A stretch of 56,570 nt of DNA from an uncultured Desulfomonile sp. (GTDB taxonomy: Bacteria; Desulfobacterota; Desulfomonilia; Desulfomonilales; Desulfomonilaceae), in contig CAITZA010000035.1 of NCBI GenBank assembly GCA_903896745.1, positions 1 to 56,570 on the forward strand, written 5' to 3'. Positions 16,858 through 23,380 of this stretch are shown piece by piece (positions within the stretch are counted from its first letter, which is position 1; the number at the start of each line of letters is the position of its first letter). A program made the translations under genes and the position numbers. The notes beneath the pieces were generated by a model. The model worked only from the letters and a program-made list of their open reading frames with translations, had not been told where the DNA came from and made no database searches.

Positions 16858-17271
16858 TTACAGCAACTTGCCGAGCGGACCGAGGTCGAGATTCAAGTCT
16901 TTTTCTTCAAGATTAAATTCCTTGCGTAATCTCTCGATCTCCTGCGCTTGTTTCATCAAAGTCAATCCAAGATTCTCTATTTCGGTGTCAGTCAGAGACC
17001 CTGCTTCCATTCTACGGATAGCCTGACGCTCGAGCAATTCATGAAGCAGTTTGATCAACGTTAAGACGAGCTGTCCGAGGCCATTTTTTACATTGTCCTT
17101 ATCCAAACTGATCCTGGGCGCGTCGTGTTCCCTATCATGTTGATGCAAAGAACCAACATTCATTATCTTTGCAAAATCAGCGAGGTTTTCGGAGCTGATT
17201 ATCCTGTCATGTGCGCCCAGAGACTCCGAATCACTCTCCGGGTCATTAACCCTGTAAACGGATGTTCCCAA
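16858..17271 (-). CDS. gvpK: Gas vesicle protein GvpK
   Basis: A 137-residue protein whose second half is clearly GvpK: VKNGLGQLVLTLIKLLHELL, ERQAIRRMEAGSLTDTEIE, then MKQAQEIERLRKEF. GvpK is needed for vesicle assembly in several bacteria; its exact role is unclear. The first 48 residues are poorly conserved and Asp/His-rich. The start is a TTG (17271) with AGGAAAG at proper distance; no good ATG lies before the conserved core. It is 11 nt upstream of gvpJ and 82 nt downstream of the gvpS-like gene. Confidence 0.88.
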   Translation of the reverse strand: MGTSVYRVNDPESDSESLGAHDRIISSENLADFAKIMNVGSLHQHDREHDAPRISLDKDNVKNGLGQLVLTLIKLLHELLERQAIRRMEAGSLTDTEIENLGLTLMKQAQEIERLRKEFNLEEKDLNLDLGPLGKLL

Positions 17272-17353
17272 TTAGCTTTCCTGTATCAGGACATTTATGA
17301 TGCCCCGGAATCAATATAGGTTGAAAGATCGGGCTTCACTAACCCGGTTCTCA

Positions 17354-17563
17354 TCATGATTGCGAAAAATAAGGAACACTTTCGGATTCCTTAAGTCCAA
17401 GCCGTCGCCCCGTCTCCACTGAACTCAGGATTATTTGAAGCCCAAGGTAAATGAGATCCACGTTAGCTACAGATATGGTAACATCTCCAACTATAACAGC
17501 GCCTTTGTTCAAAACCCTGTCAAGCACCTCACAGAGAGACACATTCTTGTTTTCATCTTCCAT
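17354..17563 (-). CDS. gvpS: GvpA-family minor gas vesicle protein (GvpS-like)
   Basis: A 69-residue GvpA-family protein. The pattern is CEVLDRVLNKGAVIVGDV, then ISVANVDLIYLGLQIILSSVETG. The GDVTISVANVDLIYL segment and the short tail resemble GvpS of Bacillus more than GvpA or GvpJ. Proteins of this kind are minor shell or assembly factors. An AAGG site lies upstream of the ATG. It sits between gvpG and gvpK, an order also seen in other bacterial clusters. Confidence 0.75.
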   Translation of the reverse strand: MEDENKNVSLCEVLDRVLNKGAVIVGDVTISVANVDLIYLGLQIILSSVETGRRLGLKESESVPYFSQS

Positions 17564-17598
17564 AAGAAACCTTATCCAGTCACAAGCCGAGCGAAGCC

Positions 17599-17982
17599 TC
17601 AGGCGTCAGAAACGTCATCTCCCGGTTCGGAATTCAGTATTTGAATGCTGCTTCCACTTTCAAATTCTTCATCTTCATCGGAATCCTCGTCATCTTCGTC
17701 ATCTTCCTCGTCGTATTCCTCGTCGTATTCGTCATCTTCCTCGTCAATTACAGCGCCTACCTCCTGCAGACTGTCCAGCCTGTCGAGAAGTTGAGCTTCT
17801 CTCTGATCAAACTCCTCTTCACTGATGGCGCCTGATTCCAGCGACATGTAAAGTTTTTGCAGTTCAACGGTTATAGACTCAGTTTCATTTTGACGTTCCT
17901 GCTTGGCCGCCTTGTGGATTTCCTCAAAGACCCATAGAACGCCTTTGAAGGGAGCCATTAAAATGTCGTCAACAATGAACAT
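17599..17982 (-). CDS. gvpG: Gas vesicle protein GvpG with long acidic tail
   Basis: A 127-residue protein. Residues 1-75 are typical GvpG: FIVDDILMAPFKGVLWVFEEI, then a helix with ELQKLYMSLESGAISEEEFD, ending REAQLLDRLD. Residues 80-110 are almost all Asp/Glu with a few Tyr, an unusual acidic extension. GvpG belongs to the accessory proteins that bind GvpA monomers with GvpF/L. The gene lies 23 nt after the third gvpF/L and 35 nt before the gvpS-like gene. A GGGGAAAA site precedes the ATG. Confidence 0.88.
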   Translation of the reverse strand: MFIVDDILMAPFKGVLWVFEEIHKAAKQERQNETESITVELQKLYMSLESGAISEEEFDQREAQLLDRLDSLQEVGAVIDEEDDEYDEEYDEEDDEDDEDSDEDEEFESGSSIQILNSEPGDDVSDA

Positions 17983-18005
17983 GTTTTCCCCGGCGACGAT
18001 CGAGC

Positions 18006-18773
18006 TTATGACTTTATATCAACCTCTACGAAATTATGAGGGGCCCATGGTCCGTTATAATCAAAAGCGAAGTTGTCATCAAAGTGATTGGCCGCCTCAA
18101 AGACTACGGCCTCAAATTTATCGGTCTGTCCACGACCGATGAGGCAGGCCAAATTCATCACTTCTCGCTCATCCTTGCATTTGTTCCTTTTTACTTCGGA
18201 ACAGGCCTTGAGGAGTATTTTTTCCACGAAATCTGTCTGGTCCTCACGTTCTGAGTCCAGGATGTTGGCAAAGAGTCTGCCAAGTTCGATTTTTTCGTCC
18301 TGGGTAGCCTCGCGGCTTCTTCCGATGAGCTGATCACGAGCCGTTCGCAGTTCTTCGTTCCTATTCACAAGGAACTCAAAAATGTTTATGACGTCAAGAT
18401 TCACCTTGAGGCCCATCTCCACTTTTCCGGCCACTCTGGCAAGGCCGTCGATGATGGATTTCTGATGCTTGGCCAGAAACTTTCTCACAGCGGCTGAGCC
18501 CTCTGAAACGTTACCGAACGACATAGGCAAGAGATCGCCCGTTTCAAGGAGTTTCTTAAGGACAGCCTGATGGGCGGCAAAGTTTCGTCGTTCAGGCCTG
18601 ATACGTCCGCTTGGCGCGTCAGAGACTACAGCGGAGACTTCGCCCGATGAAATGGTGTAAACATTGCTGCCGTTGATTCCGATAGTTCCGAATGAACGAT
18701 CTTCAACTCCGGAAGTAATGGCATATATGTAACGCCCAGTCTGTCCCGGAATTTTTTTGGTTCTTTTTTCCAT
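18006..18773 (-). CDS. Gas vesicle protein GvpF/GvpL (copy in gvpA operon)
   Basis: A 255-residue GvpF/L protein. Seen: GRYIYAITSG at the start, a middle stretch with AAHQAVLKKLLE and LLPMSFGNVSEG (the usual P[MF]xFG motif), and the C-terminal FDYNGPWAPHNFV, which is the diagnostic GPWxPYxF-type ending. GvpF and GvpL bind GvpA and are thought to chaperone it or nucleate the shell. ATG 18773 is preferred, since an upstream extension to 18869 encodes a segment with no family likeness. It is the third GvpF/L copy of the locus and the only one within the gvpA operon. Confidence 0.88.
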   Translation of the reverse strand: MEKRTKKIPGQTGRYIYAITSGVEDRSFGTIGINGSNVYTISSGEVSAVVSDAPSGRIRPERRNFAAHQAVLKKLLETGDLLPMSFGNVSEGSAAVRKFLAKHQKSIIDGLARVAGKVEMGLKVNLDVINIFEFLVNRNEELRTARDQLIGRSREATQDEKIELGRLFANILDSEREDQTDFVEKILLKACSEVKRNKCKDEREVMNLACLIGRGQTDKFEAVVFEAANHFDDNFAFDYNGPWAPHNFVEVDIKS

Positions 18774-18942
18774 ATTGCACCAGAGTTCGAGATTGTTTTG
18801 GAAATAATCGATAAAATAGACGCTTCTATAAAAAGAAAGCCGATTGGAAAGTCGGCCTCCAGGTGTCATGAGACACAGCGTCGGGATAGTCCGATTCTCA
18901 CAACGGCATTTTAACTCATTATAAAATATTTACAAGCTCAAC

Positions 18943-19152
18943 TCACGTGGTTTTGTTTTCCTCAAAAATCCTCGGTGGTCTTGCGGCAGCTGGTTGCGGA
19001 GCCTGCGCGAATCTTACGGACTTAACCTTGCCTTCTACGGTCTTGAGTTCAAAGAGACCGCTACAGACGTAGCACCTGACAAGGCCGTCAAAATCGTCAT
19101 AAGCTTCATCCAGATTCAGGCTATGACCACAGGTTATGCAGTTGACTTTCAT
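18943..19152 (-). CDS. Small zinc-ribbon protein in the gas vesicle operon
   Basis: A 69-residue protein with two CxxC knuckles (Cys5/Cys8 and Cys27/Cys30) 18 residues apart, the layout of a zinc ribbon. The remainder is a short basic strand region and an Ala/Pro-rich tail. A GGAAAGGATGATGAG stretch before the ATG provides a ribosome site. It does not match a named Gvp protein I know. Its place between gvpN and gvpF/L, with short spacing on the upstream side, argues for a role in vesicle assembly. The gap to the next gvpF/L is about 170 nt. Confidence 0.7.
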   Translation of the reverse strand: MKVNCITCGHSLNLDEAYDDFDGLVRCYVCSGLFELKTVEGKVKSVRFAQAPQPAAARPPRIFEENKTT

Positions 19153-19156
19153 CTCA

Positions 19157-19357
19157 TCATCCTTTCCTGACACTCGCCCGACATTGACCGCCAAACCATA
19201 TCTTCCATTCGTTGTAGGCGAGCCTAGAGTTTTTTGCATTGCCAATTCGGCCCGTATCCAGCTTCGACTGGGGAGCGGCAGCCGATTTCTTTAATGTCTT
19301 GTAGCCCTTGATCTCTGAGCTTGATATAATTTGTCTGTATGTTTTCACTGGAATCAT
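19157..19357 (-). CDS. Small basic protein of unknown function in the gas vesicle operon
   Basis: A 66-residue Lys/Arg/Ser-rich protein without recognisable domain. Support for it being real: ATG 19357 is preceded by GAGGGGGTTAGG, it ends 4 nt before the zinc-ribbon gene starts, and no other reading of this 280-nt interval is better. The low complexity and lack of recognised homologues leave doubt. If real, it would be a small accessory gas vesicle protein. Confidence 0.5.
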   Translation of the reverse strand: MIPVKTYRQIISSSEIKGYKTLKKSAAAPQSKLDTGRIGNAKNSRLAYNEWKIWFGGQCRASVRKG

Positions 19358-19435
19358 TTACCTAACCCCCTCATCAAGAGTGTTGTCATTCTGGCAGTCA
19401 CCGGATCCCCATAACAGGAGTACTTCCAAGCGCAT

Positions 19436-19804
19436 CTAGTACCTAATTTTAAACCCGTCCTTATCCCTTATAGCCCCTTTACCGGAAATATTGAACTGAT
19501 CCTTGGCCACTGCGCATACAGGTCTGCCTGTCGTCCGTCCCGCAAGTTTTGGAGCATCCTTGTCGGATATTCCCAGTCCCTCGAGAATGGCTCTTTTTTC
19601 GTTTTCAATGTCGCAAATTCTGGCGTCAATGTTTCGGATTCTGGCCAGAGCGCTACTCTTCTCTTTCTCGCGCCGCGCTCTCTCCATCTCAAGACAGCTA
19701 ATCTTCATGAATGCGAGGTATGGGAGTCCTACGGCATCCACGCGCCCTGCATAAGTACGGATTTCTCGAACTCCTCGAATGTCAGCGGTCTTTTTTATTT
19801 CCAT
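19436..19804 (-). CDS. Coiled-coil gas vesicle accessory protein (possibly GvpV-like)
   Basis: A 122-residue protein with an N-terminal basic segment, a central helix rich in Glu/Arg/Lys (about residues 37-78: EMERARREKEKSSALARI, then RICDIENEKRAILEGLG) and a Gly/Lys-rich tail. The helix and the segment PYLAFMKISCLEME before it recall GvpV of cyanobacteria, but similarity is weak. ATG 19804 has AGGAG seven nt upstream. It lies 15 nt downstream of gvpN, so it is co-transcribed. Naming it GvpV is inference. Confidence 0.6.
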   Translation of the reverse strand: MEIKKTADIRGVREIRTYAGRVDAVGLPYLAFMKISCLEMERARREKEKSSALARIRNIDARICDIENEKRAILEGLGISDKDAPKLAGRTTGRPVCAVAKDQFNISGKGAIRDKDGFKIRY

Positions 19805-19819
19805 TGTCAACACTCCTGA

Positions 19820-20821
19820 TTAAAGGTCTGCAAGTTTTGGAGCGGTCTTCCTGACGCTTTTGTTTTGACGGCAAACTTTCTTGATTATTTCATCGACTTT
19901 CTGCTTCATCAATGACTCACCACCGCGTGTAACCTTTACTGTATCAGTGTTTAGCACGTCACGGCAAATCCACTGGAAGGTTTTGTCCGTCTCAGAGGCA
20001 GTAGCGCCGAGATGCTGCAACACGCGACTGATGGCTATGCAGGCCCTGATTGTCGGCCTATGATTGTTCACACCAACCTGTCGCAGTTCCCTTATAATAT
20101 CAACTATTATTTCAGCGTCCTTTCGGGGAACGCCGGATTTGGCCATGGTAATCTGAATTTCTGTTTCCCGGTCATAGTGATTTACATTTATCGTAATTAA
20201 CCTGTCCATTAGAGCGTCCTGGGTTTTGTGGACACCTGCATATTCCTCAGGATTAGACGTAAAAATTGCTCTAAAGTCAGGGTGGACTTCCATATAACCC
20301 TCACCTGTTCTTCTAAGGCTCGGGAGATTCAATATTTTCTCTTCCAGAATGCTCAAAAGCACGTTATTGGCTTCAGGTCTGGATCGGGTAAACTCGTCAT
20401 AAATTAAGGTGTATCCGTCTCTACATGCTGTTGTAAGTCTATTATCGACCCACAGGCTTCGCATTTCCTCTTCGGTTCTTACGACCGAATGGATGAAGTT
20501 ATCAACCAGTTTGGATTTTTTATATCCTGCGTCTCTACCAACCAAGTCTGAGCTTCCAAATTCATCGTCTCCATGGACCAGTATGACAGGTCGACTCAGA
20601 CGCGCCGCTATATGGAATGCTAGAGTCGTCTTTCCGGTGCCTGCTGGTCCGGCGAAATGAACTGAGTACCCAACAGCTAGATAGGCCATCGCCCTTTCGC
20701 TGAGTTCTTTAACGTAGAGCGTGTTAACAAATTGATCACTCGCCTCAGGAAGAACATTGTCCTGATCGGATTTAATTATTTCTGAATCTAGGGCCTCTAT
20801 CTGAGAATCGGGATTTATCAT
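19820..20821 (-). CDS. gvpN: Gas vesicle AAA+ ATPase GvpN
   Basis: A 333-residue MoxR-class AAA+ ATPase. Walker A GPAGTGKTT is at residues 58-66, followed by VILVHGDDEFGSSDLVG, which is typical of GvpN, Walker B YTLIYDEFTR, and the sensor region AIFTSNPEEYAG. GvpN is thought to remodel or recruit shell components during vesicle growth. A GAG-type ribosome site precedes the ATG. The gene lies 105 nt downstream of the six-motif zinc protein, with a GCCGGC hairpin in between, and 15 nt before the coiled-coil gene. Confidence 0.92.
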   Translation of the reverse strand: MINPDSQIEALDSEIIKSDQDNVLPEASDQFVNTLYVKELSERAMAYLAVGYSVHFAGPAGTGKTTLAFHIAARLSRPVILVHGDDEFGSSDLVGRDAGYKKSKLVDNFIHSVVRTEEEMRSLWVDNRLTTACRDGYTLIYDEFTRSRPEANNVLLSILEEKILNLPSLRRTGEGYMEVHPDFRAIFTSNPEEYAGVHKTQDALMDRLITINVNHYDRETEIQITMAKSGVPRKDAEIIVDIIRELRQVGVNNHRPTIRACIAISRVLQHLGATASETDKTFQWICRDVLNTDTVKVTRGGESLMKQKVDEIIKKVCRQNKSVRKTAPKLADL

Positions 20822-20896
20822 GACATCTCACTTTCTAAGCCGCACGTAACTTCTACAGGTTGATAAAAAGTTAACCTGCAACATAATTGGAGTCGG

Positions 20897-20920
20897 GCCG
20901 GCCTTTTTAAAGTAGCCGGC
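20897..20920 (-). promoter_or_regulatory. Hairpin between the zinc-finger gene and gvpN
   Basis: Two GCCGGC hexamers (20897-20902 and 20915-20920) form a perfect 6-bp GC stem with a 12-nt AT-rich loop. No T tract follows on the minus strand. It may set relative expression of the operon's two halves by attenuation or by RNA processing. Confidence 0.4.
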
Positions 20921-20926
20921 GCCAAC

Positions 20927-21298
20927 TCAAGCTAAAATAAAACCTTTGCCGTGGCATCTGATGCAGGCTAGTGCGGGAGCAGAGCCATCATCACCAGATC
21001 CTGCGCATACAGGGCATGATACTATAGGCGCCGAGGGTAACGGCACATGACCCTTGCCACCACAAGTCGTACAGGTGAGCGTCTTCACGGCTCCGGTGCC
21101 ATTACAGTGCGGACAGACTTTATAGGGCGCCTCAATGTTGACGACGCCCCTACCACCGCATATGCAGCACGTGGACAGCCATGACATGACCCCAAAGGGG
21201 TCAGTTCCAGAGCCACCACAAAATGCGCAAGTTATTTCAGTCATGTTTGGTTGATCGACGCCATGCTCAGCTATTAATTTTTCATTTTGCCGTTTCAT
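20927..21298 (-). CDS. Zinc protein with six CxxCxGxG motifs (DnaJ-type)
   Basis: A 123-residue protein made almost only of zinc motifs: CAFCGGSG, CCICGGRG, CPHCNGTG, CTTCGGKG, CPVCAGSG and CIRCHGKG. In DnaJ four such motifs form two zinc sites that bind unfolded protein; here six would form three. There is no J domain or peptide-binding domain. The first 25 residues are a polar lead. ATG 21298 is preferred to a TTG at 21316. Placed between the GvpC-like gene and gvpN, it is probably a holdase for shell proteins, but that is inference. Confidence 0.85.
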   Translation of the reverse strand: MKRQNEKLIAEHGVDQPNMTEITCAFCGGSGTDPFGVMSWLSTCCICGGRGVVNIEAPYKVCPHCNGTGAVKTLTCTTCGGKGHVPLPSAPIVSCPVCAGSGDDGSAPALACIRCHGKGFILA

Positions 21299-21316
21299 GG
21301 CTTTACTCGTTATCAA

Positions 21317-22105
21317 CTATTTCTTGTCTTTCTTTTTTGCTCCCATTCCTGAATCGACCGGAGCGGGGGCTGTTTTCTCTTGTTCCACCGGCTTCGTTTC
21401 TGCAAGCGCTTTTGCTCTGGCTTCCGCCAACAGCTTGGCTTTCATCTCGGCCTCAGCCTTGGCTTTTTGTTCAGCAAGCATCTTGGCTTTTCGTCCAGCT
21501 GGTGACAGTGTATTCCAGGCTTTTCTCGCTCCAGCCATATCATCGGCATTAACCCGCCGCATTGCGCTGACTTCTGCATCCAAAGCGGATACAAACTTCT
21601 TTCGGTCGGCTTTGGCGGCCTTGGCCTTCTTGGCGTGATCAGCCTTGAACCCATCCATCATAACTGCTGTTTCGTTAGCTTTTGCGGTTACGAATTTAAC
21701 GACGTCCTTTACGAATGCCGTGTTTTCCCTTTTGGTCTTAACCGCCATATCCACGCGAGCTTTGTGGTAGCCAGTCAACATATTGGATATGTTGTTCGCT
21801 ATATTTGAAACGAACTCCACATTTGCTTTCTTGGTTTTCTCGGCCATCTCGGCATGGGATTTGTCAAAAGACTTGAGCATGCCGGCGACTTCCGCATCAA
21901 GATTGGACACGAACTTAACTCTGTCGGCCTTCGTACGTTTTGCCATATCCATGTTGGCCTTACGAAAACCGTTCCGCATCGTGGCAACCTCAGACTTCAT
22001 CTCTTTGGTCTCACGATCCAACTGATTGGAAAAAATCTGGCGAGAATCCCTCAGGGCGACTATTTCGTCGCAGAGTCTGGTTATGTCATCGGTCAGATTG
22101 CCCAT
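21317..22105 (-). CDS. gvpC: GvpC-like repeat protein of the gas vesicle shell
   Basis: A 262-residue helical protein. Residues 43-75, 76-108, 109-148 and 149-181 are repeats of one unit: each begins Met-x-x-[GS]-[FY], has a [DEK]MA-x-[KR]TK-type centre and an FV[SK] at positions 23-25. Three units are exactly 33 residues; the third is 40, a 7-residue insertion. GvpC of cyanobacteria is built from 33-residue repeats and stiffens the vesicle from outside. After the repeats comes an Ala/Lys/Glu-rich helix (about 205-240) and a short Lys tail. Position between gvpA and gvpN is typical of gvpC. The sequence itself is not close to cyanobacterial GvpC. Confidence 0.75.
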   Translation of the reverse strand: MGNLTDDITRLCDEIVALRDSRQIFSNQLDRETKEMKSEVATMRNGFRKANMDMAKRTKADRVKFVSNLDAEVAGMLKSFDKSHAEMAEKTKKANVEFVSNIANNISNMLTGYHKARVDMAVKTKRENTAFVKDVVKFVTAKANETAVMMDGFKADHAKKAKAAKADRKKFVSALDAEVSAMRRVNADDMAGARKAWNTLSPAGRKAKMLAEQKAKAEAEMKAKLLAEARAKALAETKPVEQEKTAPAPVDSGMGAKKKDKK

Positions 22106-22202
22106 TAGTCCTCCTTCTCTAAAGCGCCCGACACATTGGACGATAGTCTACATCAAGTAGTCGCCGCTATACAATCGGGCTAGCCAGACGGACTCGGTGC
22201 TT

Positions 22203-22228
22203 CGGGGGGGTTATATTTACCGCCCCCG
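22203..22228 (-). promoter_or_regulatory. GC-rich stem-loop between gvpA and gvpC-like gene
   Basis: CGGGGG (22203-22208) pairs with CCCCCG (22223-22228), and two further G-C pairs form beyond a bulged G. The loop is AT-rich. There is no T tract on the minus strand. Such a structure after gvpA could protect or partly terminate the gvpA message so that the main shell protein is made in excess over the downstream genes. Confidence 0.45.
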
Positions 22229-22258
22229 GCGCAGTAGGAGTCCCAAGTGGCTTCAGCC

Positions 22259-22477
22259 TTATGCAGGAGCGGCGGCGCTGGCAGTAAGACCAATTGCTTC
22301 GGCATATTTTAGATAGGTCTCGACCGATGCGATTACAATTCTCGCCTCGACTGAGAGCAGCTCGATACCAACCAATGAAACCTTCGCCCAAGCGTCGATC
22401 ACGATACCTTTGTCCAAAATCCTGTCCACAACCTCTGCGAGGCTGGATGAATCTGTTGATTTCGCTATCTTGGCCAT
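22259..22477 (-). CDS. gvpA: Major gas vesicle structural protein GvpA
   Basis: A 72-residue protein nearly identical in pattern to Gvp[41 protein letters not shown] and [15 protein letters not shown]. GvpA polymerises into the ribbed wall of the gas-filled vesicle. The tail is short and Ala-rich. ATG 22477 has a GGAGG site 7 nt upstream; an ATG at 22489 lies inside that site. It is the first gene of the operon and is preceded by a sigma-54-type promoter about 72 nt upstream. Confidence 0.97.
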   Translation of the reverse strand: MAKIAKSTDSSSLAEVVDRILDKGIVIDAWAKVSLVGIELLSVEARIVIASVETYLKYAEAIGLTASAAAPA

Positions 22478-22548
22478 TTGACCCTCCATTTATTTTTTGT
22501 TTTTGCCTTTACAGGCTTTTTATGTTTGGCATGCCGACCTTAGTTATT

Positions 22549-22564
22549 GCCATTTCCATGCCAT
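22549..22564 (-). promoter_or_regulatory. Sigma-54 (-24/-12) promoter of the gvpA operon
   Basis: Read on the minus strand the 16-mer is TGGCATGGAAATGGCA. It matches the consensus TGGCACG-N4-TTGCA at all but two positions, with GG and GC exactly 10 nt apart. Transcription would start near 22537, leaving a leader of about 60 nt before gvpA. An NtrC-type activator gene lies at 29247-30680 in the same locus. The whole gap 22478-22982 has no gene. Confidence 0.75.
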
Positions 22565-22688
22565 CTTTTATTTTCAAGGTCAAAATGGGCTTTTTTTCCT
22601 GTATCAAATACCTCCCGCATTGTGTGACCAGCCGGCATACTTCTTTGATCCCGAATAGATAGACAGCGCGGATGCGACGGTCTGCCCT

Positions 22689-22719
22689 TCCAAATCCTTG
22701 GAGTTGGAGCTTGTTGGAG
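22689..22719 (-). promoter_or_regulatory. Candidate activator-binding repeats upstream of gvpA
   Basis: TCCAA-ATCC-TTGGA is a small dyad (22689-22702), and TTGGAG occurs three times (22698, 22704 and 22714). The group lies about 150-180 nt upstream of the predicted start of transcription, the distance at which sigma-54 activators bind. A further imperfect dyad, CAGTAAC-N11-GTAACTG, lies at 22783-22807. Binding is inferred. Confidence 0.35.
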
Positions 22720-22918
22720 AAGGCGTGTGAGATTTCCTGATGCTCTCCTCGCTACTTTATAATCCTGTCGTGGAATTTATTGCAGTAACTATCTGAGTTT
22801 GTAACTGATGTTCTCCAACCGTGTGAAACCTGAGACACAGTCCCTAGAAGGACAGGGGGCGCCAGTGGAACATTTTTGGATTCGTTGTGGCGTAGAAGGT
22901 ATTGGTTCGTGGAATGTG

Positions 22919-22942
22919 ATCTATGGAATGCTTTCCATAGAT
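22919..22942. repeat. Perfect 10-bp inverted repeat
   Basis: ATCTATGGAA and TTCCATAGAT flank TGCT. It lies 40 nt downstream of the response regulator stop (minus strand). It has no T tract, so it is a doubtful terminator; it could be a protein-binding site or a 3'-end hairpin of the regulatory operon. Confidence 0.45.
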
Positions 22943-22982
22943 GTAAGAGACTAAGCCCCATCGTGGTTGGCAAACACTTATT

Positions 22983-23366
22983 TCAGGGGTGCGGGCGCGC
23001 AGATTCGACGAGTTCCAGAAGTTCCATGTGGTCAAAAGGCTTGGCCACGAAACTGGACACCAAACCGGAGGCCACTGCCTTCTGCATGTTGTCATCATCC
23101 CTGTAGTAATAGCCTGAAATCATGATGATGGAAATGTCAGGATTAATTTCCTTTATCTTGACGGCGAGTTCGAGACCTTCCATATCGGGCAGTTTGGCAT
23201 CCAGCAAGGCTATGTCAAACCTCAGGGCATTCATGATTGACAGCGCTTCAAGCGCGCTGTCGGCCTTATGCACGCTGTGTCCATGTTTGAGTAGCACGTT
23301 CTCCAGGGCCCACAGCATGTCGGGTTCGTCATCGATAATTATTATGAGTCCGGGTTCAACTGTCAT
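22983..23366 (-). CDS. Single-domain response regulator
   Basis: A 127-residue receiver domain and nothing else. The acidic pair DDE lies in IIIIDDEPD, the phosphorylatable Asp in LLDAKLPD, and the Lys in FVAKPFD. Such CheY-like proteins pass phosphate or bind a target protein. It begins 14 nt after the stop of the PAS histidine kinase, so the two are a cognate pair. Its output may reach the NtrC-type regulator at 29247 through the same kinase, but this is inference. Confidence 0.9.
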   Translation of the reverse strand: MTVEPGLIIIIDDEPDMLWALENVLLKHGHSVHKADSALEALSIMNALRFDIALLDAKLPDMEGLELAVKIKEINPDISIIMISGYYYRDDDNMQKAVASGLVSSFVAKPFDHMELLELVESARPHP

Positions 23367-23380
23367 TGAAGATATCCTGA

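Noticed and set aside
17451-17835. Plus-strand open frames opposite gvpG
   Set aside because: They are antisense shadows of the Asp/Glu-rich tail, lacking ribosome sites.
21297-21638. Plus-strand open frame of 113 residues opposite the GvpC-like gene
   Set aside because: It is an Ala/Ser/Phe-rich antisense shadow of the Lys/Ala codons of the GvpC-like gene.
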